Source: JACOMS01 sp051252005
GTDB lineage: Bacteria; Pseudomonadota; Alphaproteobacteria; Caulobacterales; Maricaulaceae
Direction: 5' to 3'
Length of the DNA stretch: 64,000 nt
Assembly: GCA_051252005.1 (NCBI GenBank)
Contig: JBPOEZ010000001.1
Location: 248,001 to 312,000, forward strand
Below, one piece after another: positions 42,577-49,972 of the stretch. The notes beneath the pieces were generated by a model. That model made no database searches and had not been told where the DNA came from. It worked only from the letters and a program-made list of their open reading frames with translations. Position numbers and translations under genes: made by a program. Within the stretch, counting starts at the first letter, position 1. Every line of letters begins with the position of its first letter.

Positions 42577-43806
42577 CTACCCCGCAAGCGCCGTTTGCAT
42601 TTGTTGCATTAGAGCGCCTTGTTGGTCTTTGAGCTGGCGGAACTTTTTGAGGATTTCGTTTACGTCATCTTCGGTGTGGGCCGCCGAAAGGCTGATGCGT
42701 AATAGCGAGCTAGATTGCGGGGTTCCGGGCGGGACAGCAAGGTTCACATAGACGCCGTTTTCTAGCAGCCAGTTCCATTCGAGCGCCGCAATAGCTTCGT
42801 TCGGGCGGCGGACGGCGACAACGGGGCTTGGATCCGCGCAAAGCTCATACTGCATCTCTGCTAGGCCTTTATGGAGCTGTTCGCCCCGCGCTCTGATATT
42901 GGCGCGCAGTTCCGGTTTTTCTTTGATTTTTTCTACGGCGGCGCGGGCGGCGGACACATTGGCCGGAGTCGGCGACGCGGTGAAGAGGTAAGGTCGCATG
43001 ACTTTACGGGCAATTTCAAACTCGGCATGTTTGGAGGCGCAGAAGCCGCCAACAGAGGCAAGGCTTTTGGAAAATGTTCCGGCAATGAAATCGACTTTGT
43101 CAAGAACGCCTTGCTCTTCGGCAATGCCGCAACCTGTAGGGCCGAAAACGCCGTAAGAGTGGGCTTCGTCAATATAGAGATAGCCGCCGTGGCGGTGCGT
43201 AACATCGACAAATTCGTCCACAGGGGCAATATCTCCAAACATGGAGTACATGCCTTCGATGACGACAAAGGCGGAGCCTCCGTCTTTCATTTCGCCGTGG
43301 CGGCGTAGGCGCTTATCAAGGTCTTCGGGTGAGTTGTGGCGGAAGCGAATGGTCGATGCGCCCGTGAGGCGTGTGCCGTCAATGATGCAGGCATGGGCGT
43401 CGGCATCCATGAAGATCACGTCTTTTTCGTCGGTTAACCCAGAGATGGCTGCGAGGTTGGTTTGGTATCCGGTTGAGAAGATAATGCAGGACGGCATGCC
43501 AAGGTGATCGGCTAGAGCATTTTCAAGATCGGTGTGCTCTGTGTATGTGCCGTTCGCTACGCGGCTGCCAGTTGTGCCTGTGCCGTGCGTGGTGATTGCG
43601 TTGTGGGCTGCGGCCATGCAGTCTTCGTCAAAGGTCAGGCCGAGATAATTATTCGTACCTGCAAGAATGATTTTCTTGCCTTCGATTTCGCCAATGGTTG
43701 GCGACAGAATTTCGTCAAATTTAACACCCAGTGGATCTTTGCCAATAAGCTTTTGAACAAGACTAAGACGGGACTGAATGCCCGTGTATTTATCAAACAA
43801 TGCCAT
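42577..43806 (-). CDS. spt: serine palmitoyltransferase
   Basis: 409-residue PLP enzyme of the alpha-oxoamine synthase family (SPT/KBL/AONS). The PLP-lysine segment GTFSKSLASVGGF and upstream DEAHSYGVFG are intact. Assignment as serine palmitoyltransferase rather than BioF rests on the neighbours: an acyl carrier protein, a ceramide-reductase-like epimerase and an acyl-AMP ligase, the order known for sphingolipid synthesis in Caulobacter crescentus. It condenses serine with an acyl thioester to 3-ketosphinganine. It starts two bases after acpR. Confidence 0.92.
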   Translation of the reverse strand: MALFDKYTGIQSRLSLVQKLIGKDPLGVKFDEILSPTIGEIEGKKIILAGTNNYLGLTFDEDCMAAAHNAITTHGTGTTGSRVANGTYTEHTDLENALADHLGMPSCIIFSTGYQTNLAAISGLTDEKDVIFMDADAHACIIDGTRLTGASTIRFRHNSPEDLDKRLRRHGEMKDGGSAFVVIEGMYSMFGDIAPVDEFVDVTHRHGGYLYIDEAHSYGVFGPTGCGIAEEQGVLDKVDFIAGTFSKSLASVGGFCASKHAEFEIARKVMRPYLFTASPTPANVSAARAAVEKIKEKPELRANIRARGEQLHKGLAEMQYELCADPSPVVAVRRPNEAIAALEWNWLLENGVYVNLAVPPGTPQSSSLLRISLSAAHTEDDVNEILKKFRQLKDQQGALMQQMQTALAG

Positions 43807-43808
43807 GA

Positions 43809-44060
43809 TTAGCCTTCTGTCAGTTGTTTAATCGCATTGACCAACTCGCCGATGGTTTTGATGTCGCTAACCATTTCCATTGGGATCGACACATCAAAAT
43901 GATCTTCGAGACCCATGACAAGATCGAAGACGGCAACAGAGTCAACTTCGAGGTCAGAAACGATGCCGCTTTGCATCGTAATTGGGCGGTTTTCGGGGTT
44001 ATATTGCGCGAGTAACTCGCAGACTTTATCGAAAATAACTTTAGTCGTAACAGCAGGCAT
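43809..44060 (-). CDS. acpR: acyl carrier protein for sphingolipid synthesis
   Basis: 83 residues. The phosphopantetheine site is the serine of LEVDSVAVFDLVMGLEDHF, an atypical D-S-V context compared with D-S-L of housekeeping AcpP. In the Caulobacter sphingolipid cluster this dedicated carrier delivers the acyl chain to Spt after loading by the adjacent ligase. It lies between cerR and spt with gaps of 11 and 2 bases. Confidence 0.9.
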   Translation of the reverse strand: MPAVTTKVIFDKVCELLAQYNPENRPITMQSGIVSDLEVDSVAVFDLVMGLEDHFDVSIPMEMVSDIKTIGELVNAIKQLTEG

Positions 44061-44071
44061 AGAGTATCTCT

Positions 44072-45025
44072 TTATAAGGCCTTATAATAGCGCAATGTGG
44101 CCCTTAACGCATCCTCAGGCGGCGTTGCATCTTGAATCGCATCGTCGCTACTCCAGTCCTGATAAAGGAATTCGTTGAGTTTTCCTAGGGTCAAGTGGCC
44201 CAATCCTAGCATTTGAGACGTTACAGATGTGACAGCTGCGACGGGATATAGAGCAGAGAGCGGGAGCGGCACCGCGTGAACAACTTTACCGCGTGCTTTG
44301 GAAAAGAGCGCCGCAAATTCAGGCCATGTAATCCTTAAGATACTGGCCGGGGAGACAGTCTTTCCGTCATAGGCTCCTGTCACTGCGCGGTGGATTATAT
44401 CGCGGGCTAGGTCATCAACAAAAGCAATAGAAACGCAGCGGCTTTTCCAGCCTTTTCCGCCTGGGGCAGGGAGAATGCCGCGTTTTATCGCCTTGAAAAA
44501 CGGGGCTGTCGCTTCGTCTCCGGGGCCAAATACGGCCGGAGCGCGAATGACGGCGAGGTCGCCTTTGAAGATATCTTTGACCGCCATTTCGCCAGCATGT
44601 TTTGATCCCGAATAGTCTGAAAAATCAGGATGACGAGCCGTCATGGAAGAGAGGTGGATAAATCGCGGCACTTTGGCTGCGCTCGCTGCGGCCGCGATGT
44701 TTTTGGCGGATTCGACATTGACCGCGTCAAATTCCGCGCGGTTTCGCGCCTTTATCAATCCGGCAATGTGAATGACGCAGTCTGCGCCTTGAACAAAGGC
44801 TGCATCGTCATCGCCGAGCGCGCCTTTATGCCATGTGAGGTTTTTGTGTTCCAAATCAAGGCGCTTGGCCGGATTTCTGATGAGGGCCCTGACGCGATGC
44901 CCAGCGCTGAGCGCCTCGCGGATAACACACGCGCCGACAAAACCCGTTCCGCCCGTGATAGCAAGCAGGGTAGGTGCATCAGTAGACGCGTTTGAAACGG
45001 AACTGGACGAAGTGCCTTGCGGCAT
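44072..45025 (-). CDS. cerR: NAD(P)-dependent epimerase/dehydratase-family reductase (CerR-like)
   Basis: 317 residues, extended SDR fold: TGGTGFVGACVIREAL (about residues 24-39) and YSGSK (Y-x3-K) are visible. In Caulobacter the gene in this position reduces the 3-keto group on the acylated sphingoid base (ceramide reductase, or ketosphinganine reductase in the other order of reactions). The protein starts two bases after aasR ends. The first 18 residues are Ser/Thr-rich, so the true start may be slightly later. Confidence 0.88.
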   Translation of the reverse strand: MPQGTSSSSVSNASTDAPTLLAITGGTGFVGACVIREALSAGHRVRALIRNPAKRLDLEHKNLTWHKGALGDDDAAFVQGADCVIHIAGLIKARNRAEFDAVNVESAKNIAAAASAAKVPRFIHLSSMTARHPDFSDYSGSKHAGEMAVKDIFKGDLAVIRAPAVFGPGDEATAPFFKAIKRGILPAPGGKGWKSRCVSIAFVDDLARDIIHRAVTGAYDGKTVSPASILRITWPEFAALFSKARGKVVHAVPLPLSALYPVAAVTSVTSQMLGLGHLTLGKLNEFLYQDWSSDDAIQDATPPEDALRATLRYYKAL

Positions 45026-45027
45026 GT

Positions 45028-46785
45028 TTATCCGGCGTTGTCGGACGAGACGACTTGAAACGGTTCGTCGTCTTGCAGGTCAATGATGGCGCCTTTGAGG
45101 AACTTATCCTTCACGCGGGCGCGAGATAATTTGCCTGAAGATGTCATAATCATCGACGCGCGAGGTACGAGCTGCAGTTTCATAGGGACGCCAACTTCAA
45201 GGCGAATAGCCGCGCTAACAGCTGTATGGATCTCTTGTAGAAGTTTCTCGTCGCGTGTCCGGCATTCTAGAAGAAGCATGATTTGTTTGTCATCACCGGC
45301 TCCGCCGATGGAGAAAGCACACGCACGGCCGCAGCGATGCGGCGCAGCGGCTTGCGCCGCCCATTCAATGTCTTGCGGCCAAATATTGCGGCCATGCCAA
45401 AGAATAAGGTCTTTGTAACGGCCTGTTACAATGATTTGATCTTCGAGCCAGTAGCCGAGGTCGCCTGTATCAAGCCAACCATCATCAGAGAATGAGGCTT
45501 CTGTAGCTTGTTGATTGCGAAAATACCCAGGCGATACGCTTGGCCCGCGCAGGCAGACGCGCCCGACGGTGCGCTGACCTAAGATATTGTTATCGAAATC
45601 GCGAATTTCCATCTCATGCTCAGGTAAAATCGTACCGCACGCGACAAATGTCCGTTTACTTTCATTTGGTGTAATTTCAGAGGCATCTACGGCTTTGCCG
45701 GTGCGCTCATAGCGTTTCATATCAATCGTGTGGCGCAGAAGGCCTTGGCCTAGCGGAGCAAATGTTGCGGCGAGCGTTGTTTCTGCGAGGCCGTAGCTTG
45801 GGGTAAATACGCCCTCGGAAAAGCCCATGCTAGAAAATGTTTCTGTGAACTCAGAAAGAGGTTCAGGGCGTACCATGTCGCCGCCAATACCAGCGATGCG
45901 AAGGGAAGAGAGGTCTAGGTCGCGGTCATCACGCCAGCGGCGCACGCAAAGCTCGTACCCAAAGGTCGGGCTATAGGTCATTGTGCCTTTATGGTCAGAG
46001 ATAAGCTGTAGCCATGTGATCGGGCGGCGAGTGAAGTCTTGCGGGTCTAAATAATCCACAGACATTTGCGTCATCATTGGCGCGAGCATGCAGCCGATCA
46101 AGCCCATATCGTGATACATGGGAAGCCAAGTGGTGCCACGGTCTTCGGGAACGGTTTTAATGCCGTGCTGCGCGATTCCTTTGGTGTTTGATGTTACGGA
46201 TTTCTGTGTTCCGATGACGCCTTTAGGCGAACTGGAACTACCGGAAGAATATTGAATATAGCAAAGCTCGTCAGGGCCGTGCGGGCGAATGTTTTTGCCT
46301 AGAGGTAACTCAAAAACATCGTCGAAACTAAGAACAGGCGTGTCATGATCGTTTAGCGCTGTGCTGACGATCGGTTCCATGGAGGTCGGAGCAAAAAGAG
46401 CGTGGAAGTCTCCCGTGTCTGCCATGCGCTGTATTTGCCGTTCATAAGAACTACGTCCGCCGAGGGTGACAGGCAGGGGCAGCGGGGCAGGAACAAGACC
46501 CGCATATTGGCACGCCATGAAAAGGATCGCGAATTCTGGGCTGGTCATCGCGCAAATACCAATGCGCGCATCTTTTTCAGCAAAGAGGACAAGCCGCTTG
46601 GCGGTCTCTATGGCGCGCTCGCGTAGTTCAGAGTAAGGCATCCTCGTAACAAGGTCGCCTTTAGCCGAAAAATAGTTGAATCCCGTATCACACGTAGCCG
46701 CATAGTCGAGACCAGCCGTCAACGTATCGAAATTGCTCAAATTCAACTTCCGCTGCGGGGACGTTGGTGTTGGCTTGTTCGTCAT
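45028..46785 (-). CDS. aasR: fatty acyl-AMP ligase / acyl-ACP synthetase (AasR-like)
   Basis: 585-residue adenylate-forming enzyme. The AMP-binding core YIQYSSGSSSSPKGVIGTQ, WLPMYHDMGLIG and DGWLDTGDLGYW with GRYKDLILWHGRNIWPQDIE mark the fatty-acyl-AMP-ligase branch. It would activate a fatty acid and load it on AcpR for Spt. It is the first gene of the minus-strand sphingolipid operon. The next gene upstream (VWA protein) ends 164 bases away, so a promoter probably lies in that gap. Confidence 0.9.
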   Translation of the reverse strand: MTNKPTPTSPQRKLNLSNFDTLTAGLDYAATCDTGFNYFSAKGDLVTRMPYSELRERAIETAKRLVLFAEKDARIGICAMTSPEFAILFMACQYAGLVPAPLPLPVTLGGRSSYERQIQRMADTGDFHALFAPTSMEPIVSTALNDHDTPVLSFDDVFELPLGKNIRPHGPDELCYIQYSSGSSSSPKGVIGTQKSVTSNTKGIAQHGIKTVPEDRGTTWLPMYHDMGLIGCMLAPMMTQMSVDYLDPQDFTRRPITWLQLISDHKGTMTYSPTFGYELCVRRWRDDRDLDLSSLRIAGIGGDMVRPEPLSEFTETFSSMGFSEGVFTPSYGLAETTLAATFAPLGQGLLRHTIDMKRYERTGKAVDASEITPNESKRTFVACGTILPEHEMEIRDFDNNILGQRTVGRVCLRGPSVSPGYFRNQQATEASFSDDGWLDTGDLGYWLEDQIIVTGRYKDLILWHGRNIWPQDIEWAAQAAAPHRCGRACAFSIGGAGDDKQIMLLLECRTRDEKLLQEIHTAVSAAIRLEVGVPMKLQLVPRASMIMTSSGKLSRARVKDKFLKGAIIDLQDDEPFQVVSSDNAG

Positions 46786-46948
46786 AATTCCGCCTTGTGT
46801 GAACGTCTTTCTGCGCCCGATACAAAAAAAGCCTTATTGGAGATTTATAAGCCTTTGTAAAGGTTAGGATATCATGAGGGGAATTTTCAAAACATCACGA
46901 GTGAATACAGTATGTAACATTTTCATGACATATCGTGATGTGGCAAAC

Positions 46949-48121
46949 TTATTCTTTGAACGTAAAGCCGCTCTTTTCAGCCTGTGCCCGCACGGCGGTA
47001 ACGACGACTTCGTCTAATGTATTGGTCTTAGCCATGGCAGCTTTTTCTTTGGCGACAAAGGCTTTTTGTTTGTCTTGCAGCGCATTGATTTTAGCCGATA
47101 TTGCTTCGCGGTCAGCTTTTTTGCCTTGAATGTAGGCGGTTTTTTCCTCTGCGCTCATGCCCTTCATTGCGTCGGGTAAGGCCTCATCTTTGAGGCTCAT
47201 AACCTCTGCTTCGTCGGCTTCAAACGCGTCGACAATATCCCAGCTTTCATTTTTGTATTGGGCGGAAGCTTTTGATTTCGCACGAGAAATTGAACTTCTC
47301 ATGCTCATGCCTGCGGCGTTGCTATCCTGTACAGCTTGGCGTTCTTTATTCTGGCGTCCAAGCGCGCCGTAGCCAATATAGGTGTCGTTCATTTTCTTGT
47401 TGAGGGCGATAATGTCTGCGTCATAAGGTGAAGCGATATAGACGCTTTCTTCGTCCTGATTAATGGTCATATAGACGCCGCCGCCGCAATCGGCTCCGGC
47501 TTTCCATTTTGTATCAATACCGGTTTTTTCGTCTCCGCAATGGATCGTGTCAATTATGACGCCTTTGCTTTGCGCGCGGGCGCAAGCGGATTGATATGTC
47601 ACGGGGCCTTGGGTGAAAGGTTCGTTTCCTGCGATAATTACGAGTTTCATATCCTCGGAACTTTCGCTCCATTCAAGCTCGTCAAGGGCCGTTGTAATCA
47701 CTTGCCCCGCATATTCTTGCCCGCCCTGTGTGGTCAGTGCGAAGAGCTTTTCTGAGACATCGTCTAAATCTGTGGTCAGGGAGACAACTTGGCGAATATA
47801 GCCTTTGGCCACGGAAATGCCGGAATTGCCATATTCGTACAGGGCGAGCTCGATTTGAGGTGTCTCGCCGCCTTTTTCGCCTTCGGCCAGTTCATTGACA
47901 AGCATCCAAAGCTGCGATTTCGTCTGATCAATAAGCCCGTCCATAGAGCTTGATGTATCAAGTAGCAGCGCGACTTGAATTTTAAGAGGCGCTTCTGTCA
48001 TAGCGGTGATTTCAGGCGGAGATACTTTGTCTAGCCCAGAGTCTTGAGCCGAGGCCGCGAAAGGCGCGGCGCTGCAAAGGACAAGTGTGGCCGCAGATAA
48101 GAGAAGAGATGAGGGTTTCAT
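46949..48121 (-). CDS. secreted von Willebrand factor A-domain protein with TonB-box-like C-terminus
   Basis: 390 residues. Signal peptide cleaved near residue 25 (AASAQ), then a VWA domain with a full MIDAS start DTSSSM (55-60) and later residues for metal binding. After about residue 240 a charged helical region rich in K, A, E and Q follows. The last 23 residues contain LDEVVVTAVRA, which reads like the N-terminal TonB box and linker of outer-membrane receptors. The VWA domain suggests protein-protein contact in the periplasm; the partner is unknown. Confidence 0.85.
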   Translation of the reverse strand: MKPSSLLLSAATLVLCSAAPFAASAQDSGLDKVSPPEITAMTEAPLKIQVALLLDTSSSMDGLIDQTKSQLWMLVNELAEGEKGGETPQIELALYEYGNSGISVAKGYIRQVVSLTTDLDDVSEKLFALTTQGGQEYAGQVITTALDELEWSESSEDMKLVIIAGNEPFTQGPVTYQSACARAQSKGVIIDTIHCGDEKTGIDTKWKAGADCGGGVYMTINQDEESVYIASPYDADIIALNKKMNDTYIGYGALGRQNKERQAVQDSNAAGMSMRSSISRAKSKASAQYKNESWDIVDAFEADEAEVMSLKDEALPDAMKGMSAEEKTAYIQGKKADREAISAKINALQDKQKAFVAKEKAAMAKTNTLDEVVVTAVRAQAEKSGFTFKE

Positions 48122-48236
48122 AAAAGACTCGCGCGGTGGTTACAGAATAGCCCTAACGGGCCTTACCTGACGATTGGGTGACAAATGTGTTAACAATAAG
48201 ACAGGATGTGTAATTGGGCGGGGGGTGAACACACCC

Positions 48237-48321
48237 TGTCATCCCAGATTTAATCTGGGATCTCGCCGTTATAGATTGCGGGACGTGCCTTGTGAGGCCC
48301 CGGATTGAATCAGGGGTGACA
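48237..48321. repeat. 85-bp intergenic repeat, copy B
   Basis: Starts TGTCATCCC, ends GGGGTGACA, with a perfect CCCAGATT/AATCTGGG hairpin on the left and a GCCCCGGATT/AATCAGGGG-like hairpin on the right. It shares its ends and inner words with copy A at 38788-38869. It lies downstream of mtnP, in the space before the VWA gene. Confidence 0.75.
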
Positions 48322-48343
48322 GAATACAGCTATCTGTTTTGGC

Positions 48344-49216
48344 TTAAAGCACCCGACCCGCAACCGTGTCTAGTTTCGCCAGTAGCGCCTTATCGCGCGC
48401 TTCCGGCGCGGTAATAATGGCGACATCTAGGTTGGTTTCTATGCCGAGAGGCGAAGGCGTGCGGTCTTGCGCGGCGATAGTTACGATGAGTTTGCGGACC
48501 GTATCGCGGGCAATGTCTGCGTTTTTCATCAACACCGCAATGACGGAGGCCACATCGACGCTGCCGTGGGTTTCGTGCCAGCAATCAAAATCTGTGACCA
48601 TAGCCACCGTCGCGTAGGGCATTTCGGCTTCGCGGGCGAGCTTGGCTTCGGGCATATTGGTCATGCCGATCACGTCGCAGCCCCACGAGCGGTACATGAG
48701 CGATTCTGCGCGGGTGGAGAATTGCGGGCCTTCCATCGCAAGGTATGTCCCGCCCAAATGCACGGTTGCGCCCGCCGATTTCGCCGCGTCTCCGGCCAGC
48801 ATAGACAGCCGCGCGCAGATCGGGTCCGCCATCGACACATGGGCGACACAGCCTTTGCCAAAGAATGATTTTTCGCGCTTAAATGTGCGGTCAATGAATT
48901 GATCGACCATCACGAAATGACCGGGCGCGTAGGCTTCTTTCAGTGACCCGACGGCGGAAATAGACAGAATATCCGTACAGCCCGCGCGCTTCATGGCGTC
49001 AATATTGGCGCGGTAATTGACGTCGCTCGGGGAGAGCGCATGGCCGCGTCCGTGGCGCGGGAGAAAGCGTAATTTCACGCCGTTCATTTCGGCAAACAAA
49101 ATGGCGTCCGAGGGCTTACCCCACGGCGTGTCGATCTCGATCCACTGCCGGTTTTCAAGCCCGTCTATGTCGTAAAGGCCAGAGCCGCCGATTATGCCTA
49201 ATGTCCATTCGCTCAT
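48344..49216 (-). CDS. mtnP: S-methyl-5'-thioadenosine phosphorylase
   Basis: 290 residues. Cleaves methylthioadenosine to adenine and methylthioribose-1-phosphate for methionine salvage. Family sequences are clear: IGGSGLYDIDGLEN at the N-terminus, LPRHGRGHALSPSDVNYRANI, YLAMEGPQFSTRAES and IGMTNMPEAKLAREAEM. GGAG precedes the ATG. It begins three bases after the Nudix gene, which in turn follows rnr by six bases, so the three are likely co-transcribed. Confidence 0.96.
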   Translation of the reverse strand: MSEWTLGIIGGSGLYDIDGLENRQWIEIDTPWGKPSDAILFAEMNGVKLRFLPRHGRGHALSPSDVNYRANIDAMKRAGCTDILSISAVGSLKEAYAPGHFVMVDQFIDRTFKREKSFFGKGCVAHVSMADPICARLSMLAGDAAKSAGATVHLGGTYLAMEGPQFSTRAESLMYRSWGCDVIGMTNMPEAKLAREAEMPYATVAMVTDFDCWHETHGSVDVASVIAVLMKNADIARDTVRKLIVTIAAQDRTPSPLGIETNLDVAIITAPEARDKALLAKLDTVAGRVL

Positions 49217-49219
49217 GGT

Positions 49220-49966
49220 CTACTCCGTTATTGGAAAGCTGGATTGTAAATATTCGCCGCGCACCATGCGGCTATAGAATATATCGCGCGGAGCCGTGTC
49301 ATGAGAGAGGTAGTGTTTCAGCACTTCGAGCATCATATCTGTCGCGCGGTGGGTTTTAAGGTCTTCGATTTGGTCAAAGGTGAACCAGTCTACGTTAAGA
49401 AGCTCGATACTGTCAGACGGCGTCGCCATCATATCTTCGGAAACTTTCTTGATGAAGAACCATGTATCAAAGCGTTTGTGGCGGTGGGGCGGCGTGATTG
49501 CGCGGCCAAAAACTTCGACGCCTGAGAGGTCCGGCAGAAGCCCTTTGTCGATGAAGGCCTGCCATGACGGGTCTTTGGGGTTCTTCGCGGTGGTCTCGGC
49601 CTTGCCGAGCATCAAGCCTGTTTCTTCGTATGTCTCGCGCAAGGTCGCGAGCGCCACGGCGCGCGCTTTTCGCGGAGAATAAACGGATTCGAGGATGGTT
49701 TCCGTGCGCGGGGAGAGATAGCCCGCGTAAGGCGCATAACTATCACTTCTGTCCACGCGCCCGCCGGGGAAAACAAAGACGGATGGCATGAAATCATGAC
49801 GGCTCGCACGCTGCCCCATTAAAATTCGCGGATTGTCTTTGGAGCCTGTATAGAGAACAATCGTCGAGGCGACACGCGGTTTTGCCGCGCGGGACAGCTC
49901 TGCGCGTTGCGCCTTTTCCTTGTCGTTCATGACGATTTTGGGCTGCTGCTTGAGGATGTTTCTCAT
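49220..49966 (-). CDS. Nudix hydrolase
   Basis: 248 residues. The Nudix box is present but split: FPGGRVDRSD, an insert of about 40 residues, then ALATLRETYEETGLMLG with the catalytic REx2EE. This stretched form is typical of the NUDT19/RppH-unlike branch acting on CoA or related diphosphates, so substrate is open. The first 30 residues are basic and variable; a start at a later ATG (codon 13) is possible. Next to rnr, a role in nucleotide or RNA-end clean-up would fit, but this is inference. Confidence 0.88.
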   Translation of the reverse strand: MRNILKQQPKIVMNDKEKAQRAELSRAAKPRVASTIVLYTGSKDNPRILMGQRASRHDFMPSVFVFPGGRVDRSDSYAPYAGYLSPRTETILESVYSPRKARAVALATLRETYEETGLMLGKAETTAKNPKDPSWQAFIDKGLLPDLSGVEVFGRAITPPHRHKRFDTWFFIKKVSEDMMATPSDSIELLNVDWFTFDQIEDLKTHRATDMMLEVLKHYLSHDTAPRDIFYSRMVRGEYLQSSFPITE

Positions 49967-49972
49967 CGTGGT

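Noticed and set aside
48180..48205. CtrA-like site TTAACAATAAG near 48190
   Set aside because: It matches only the left half; the second TTAA is absent.
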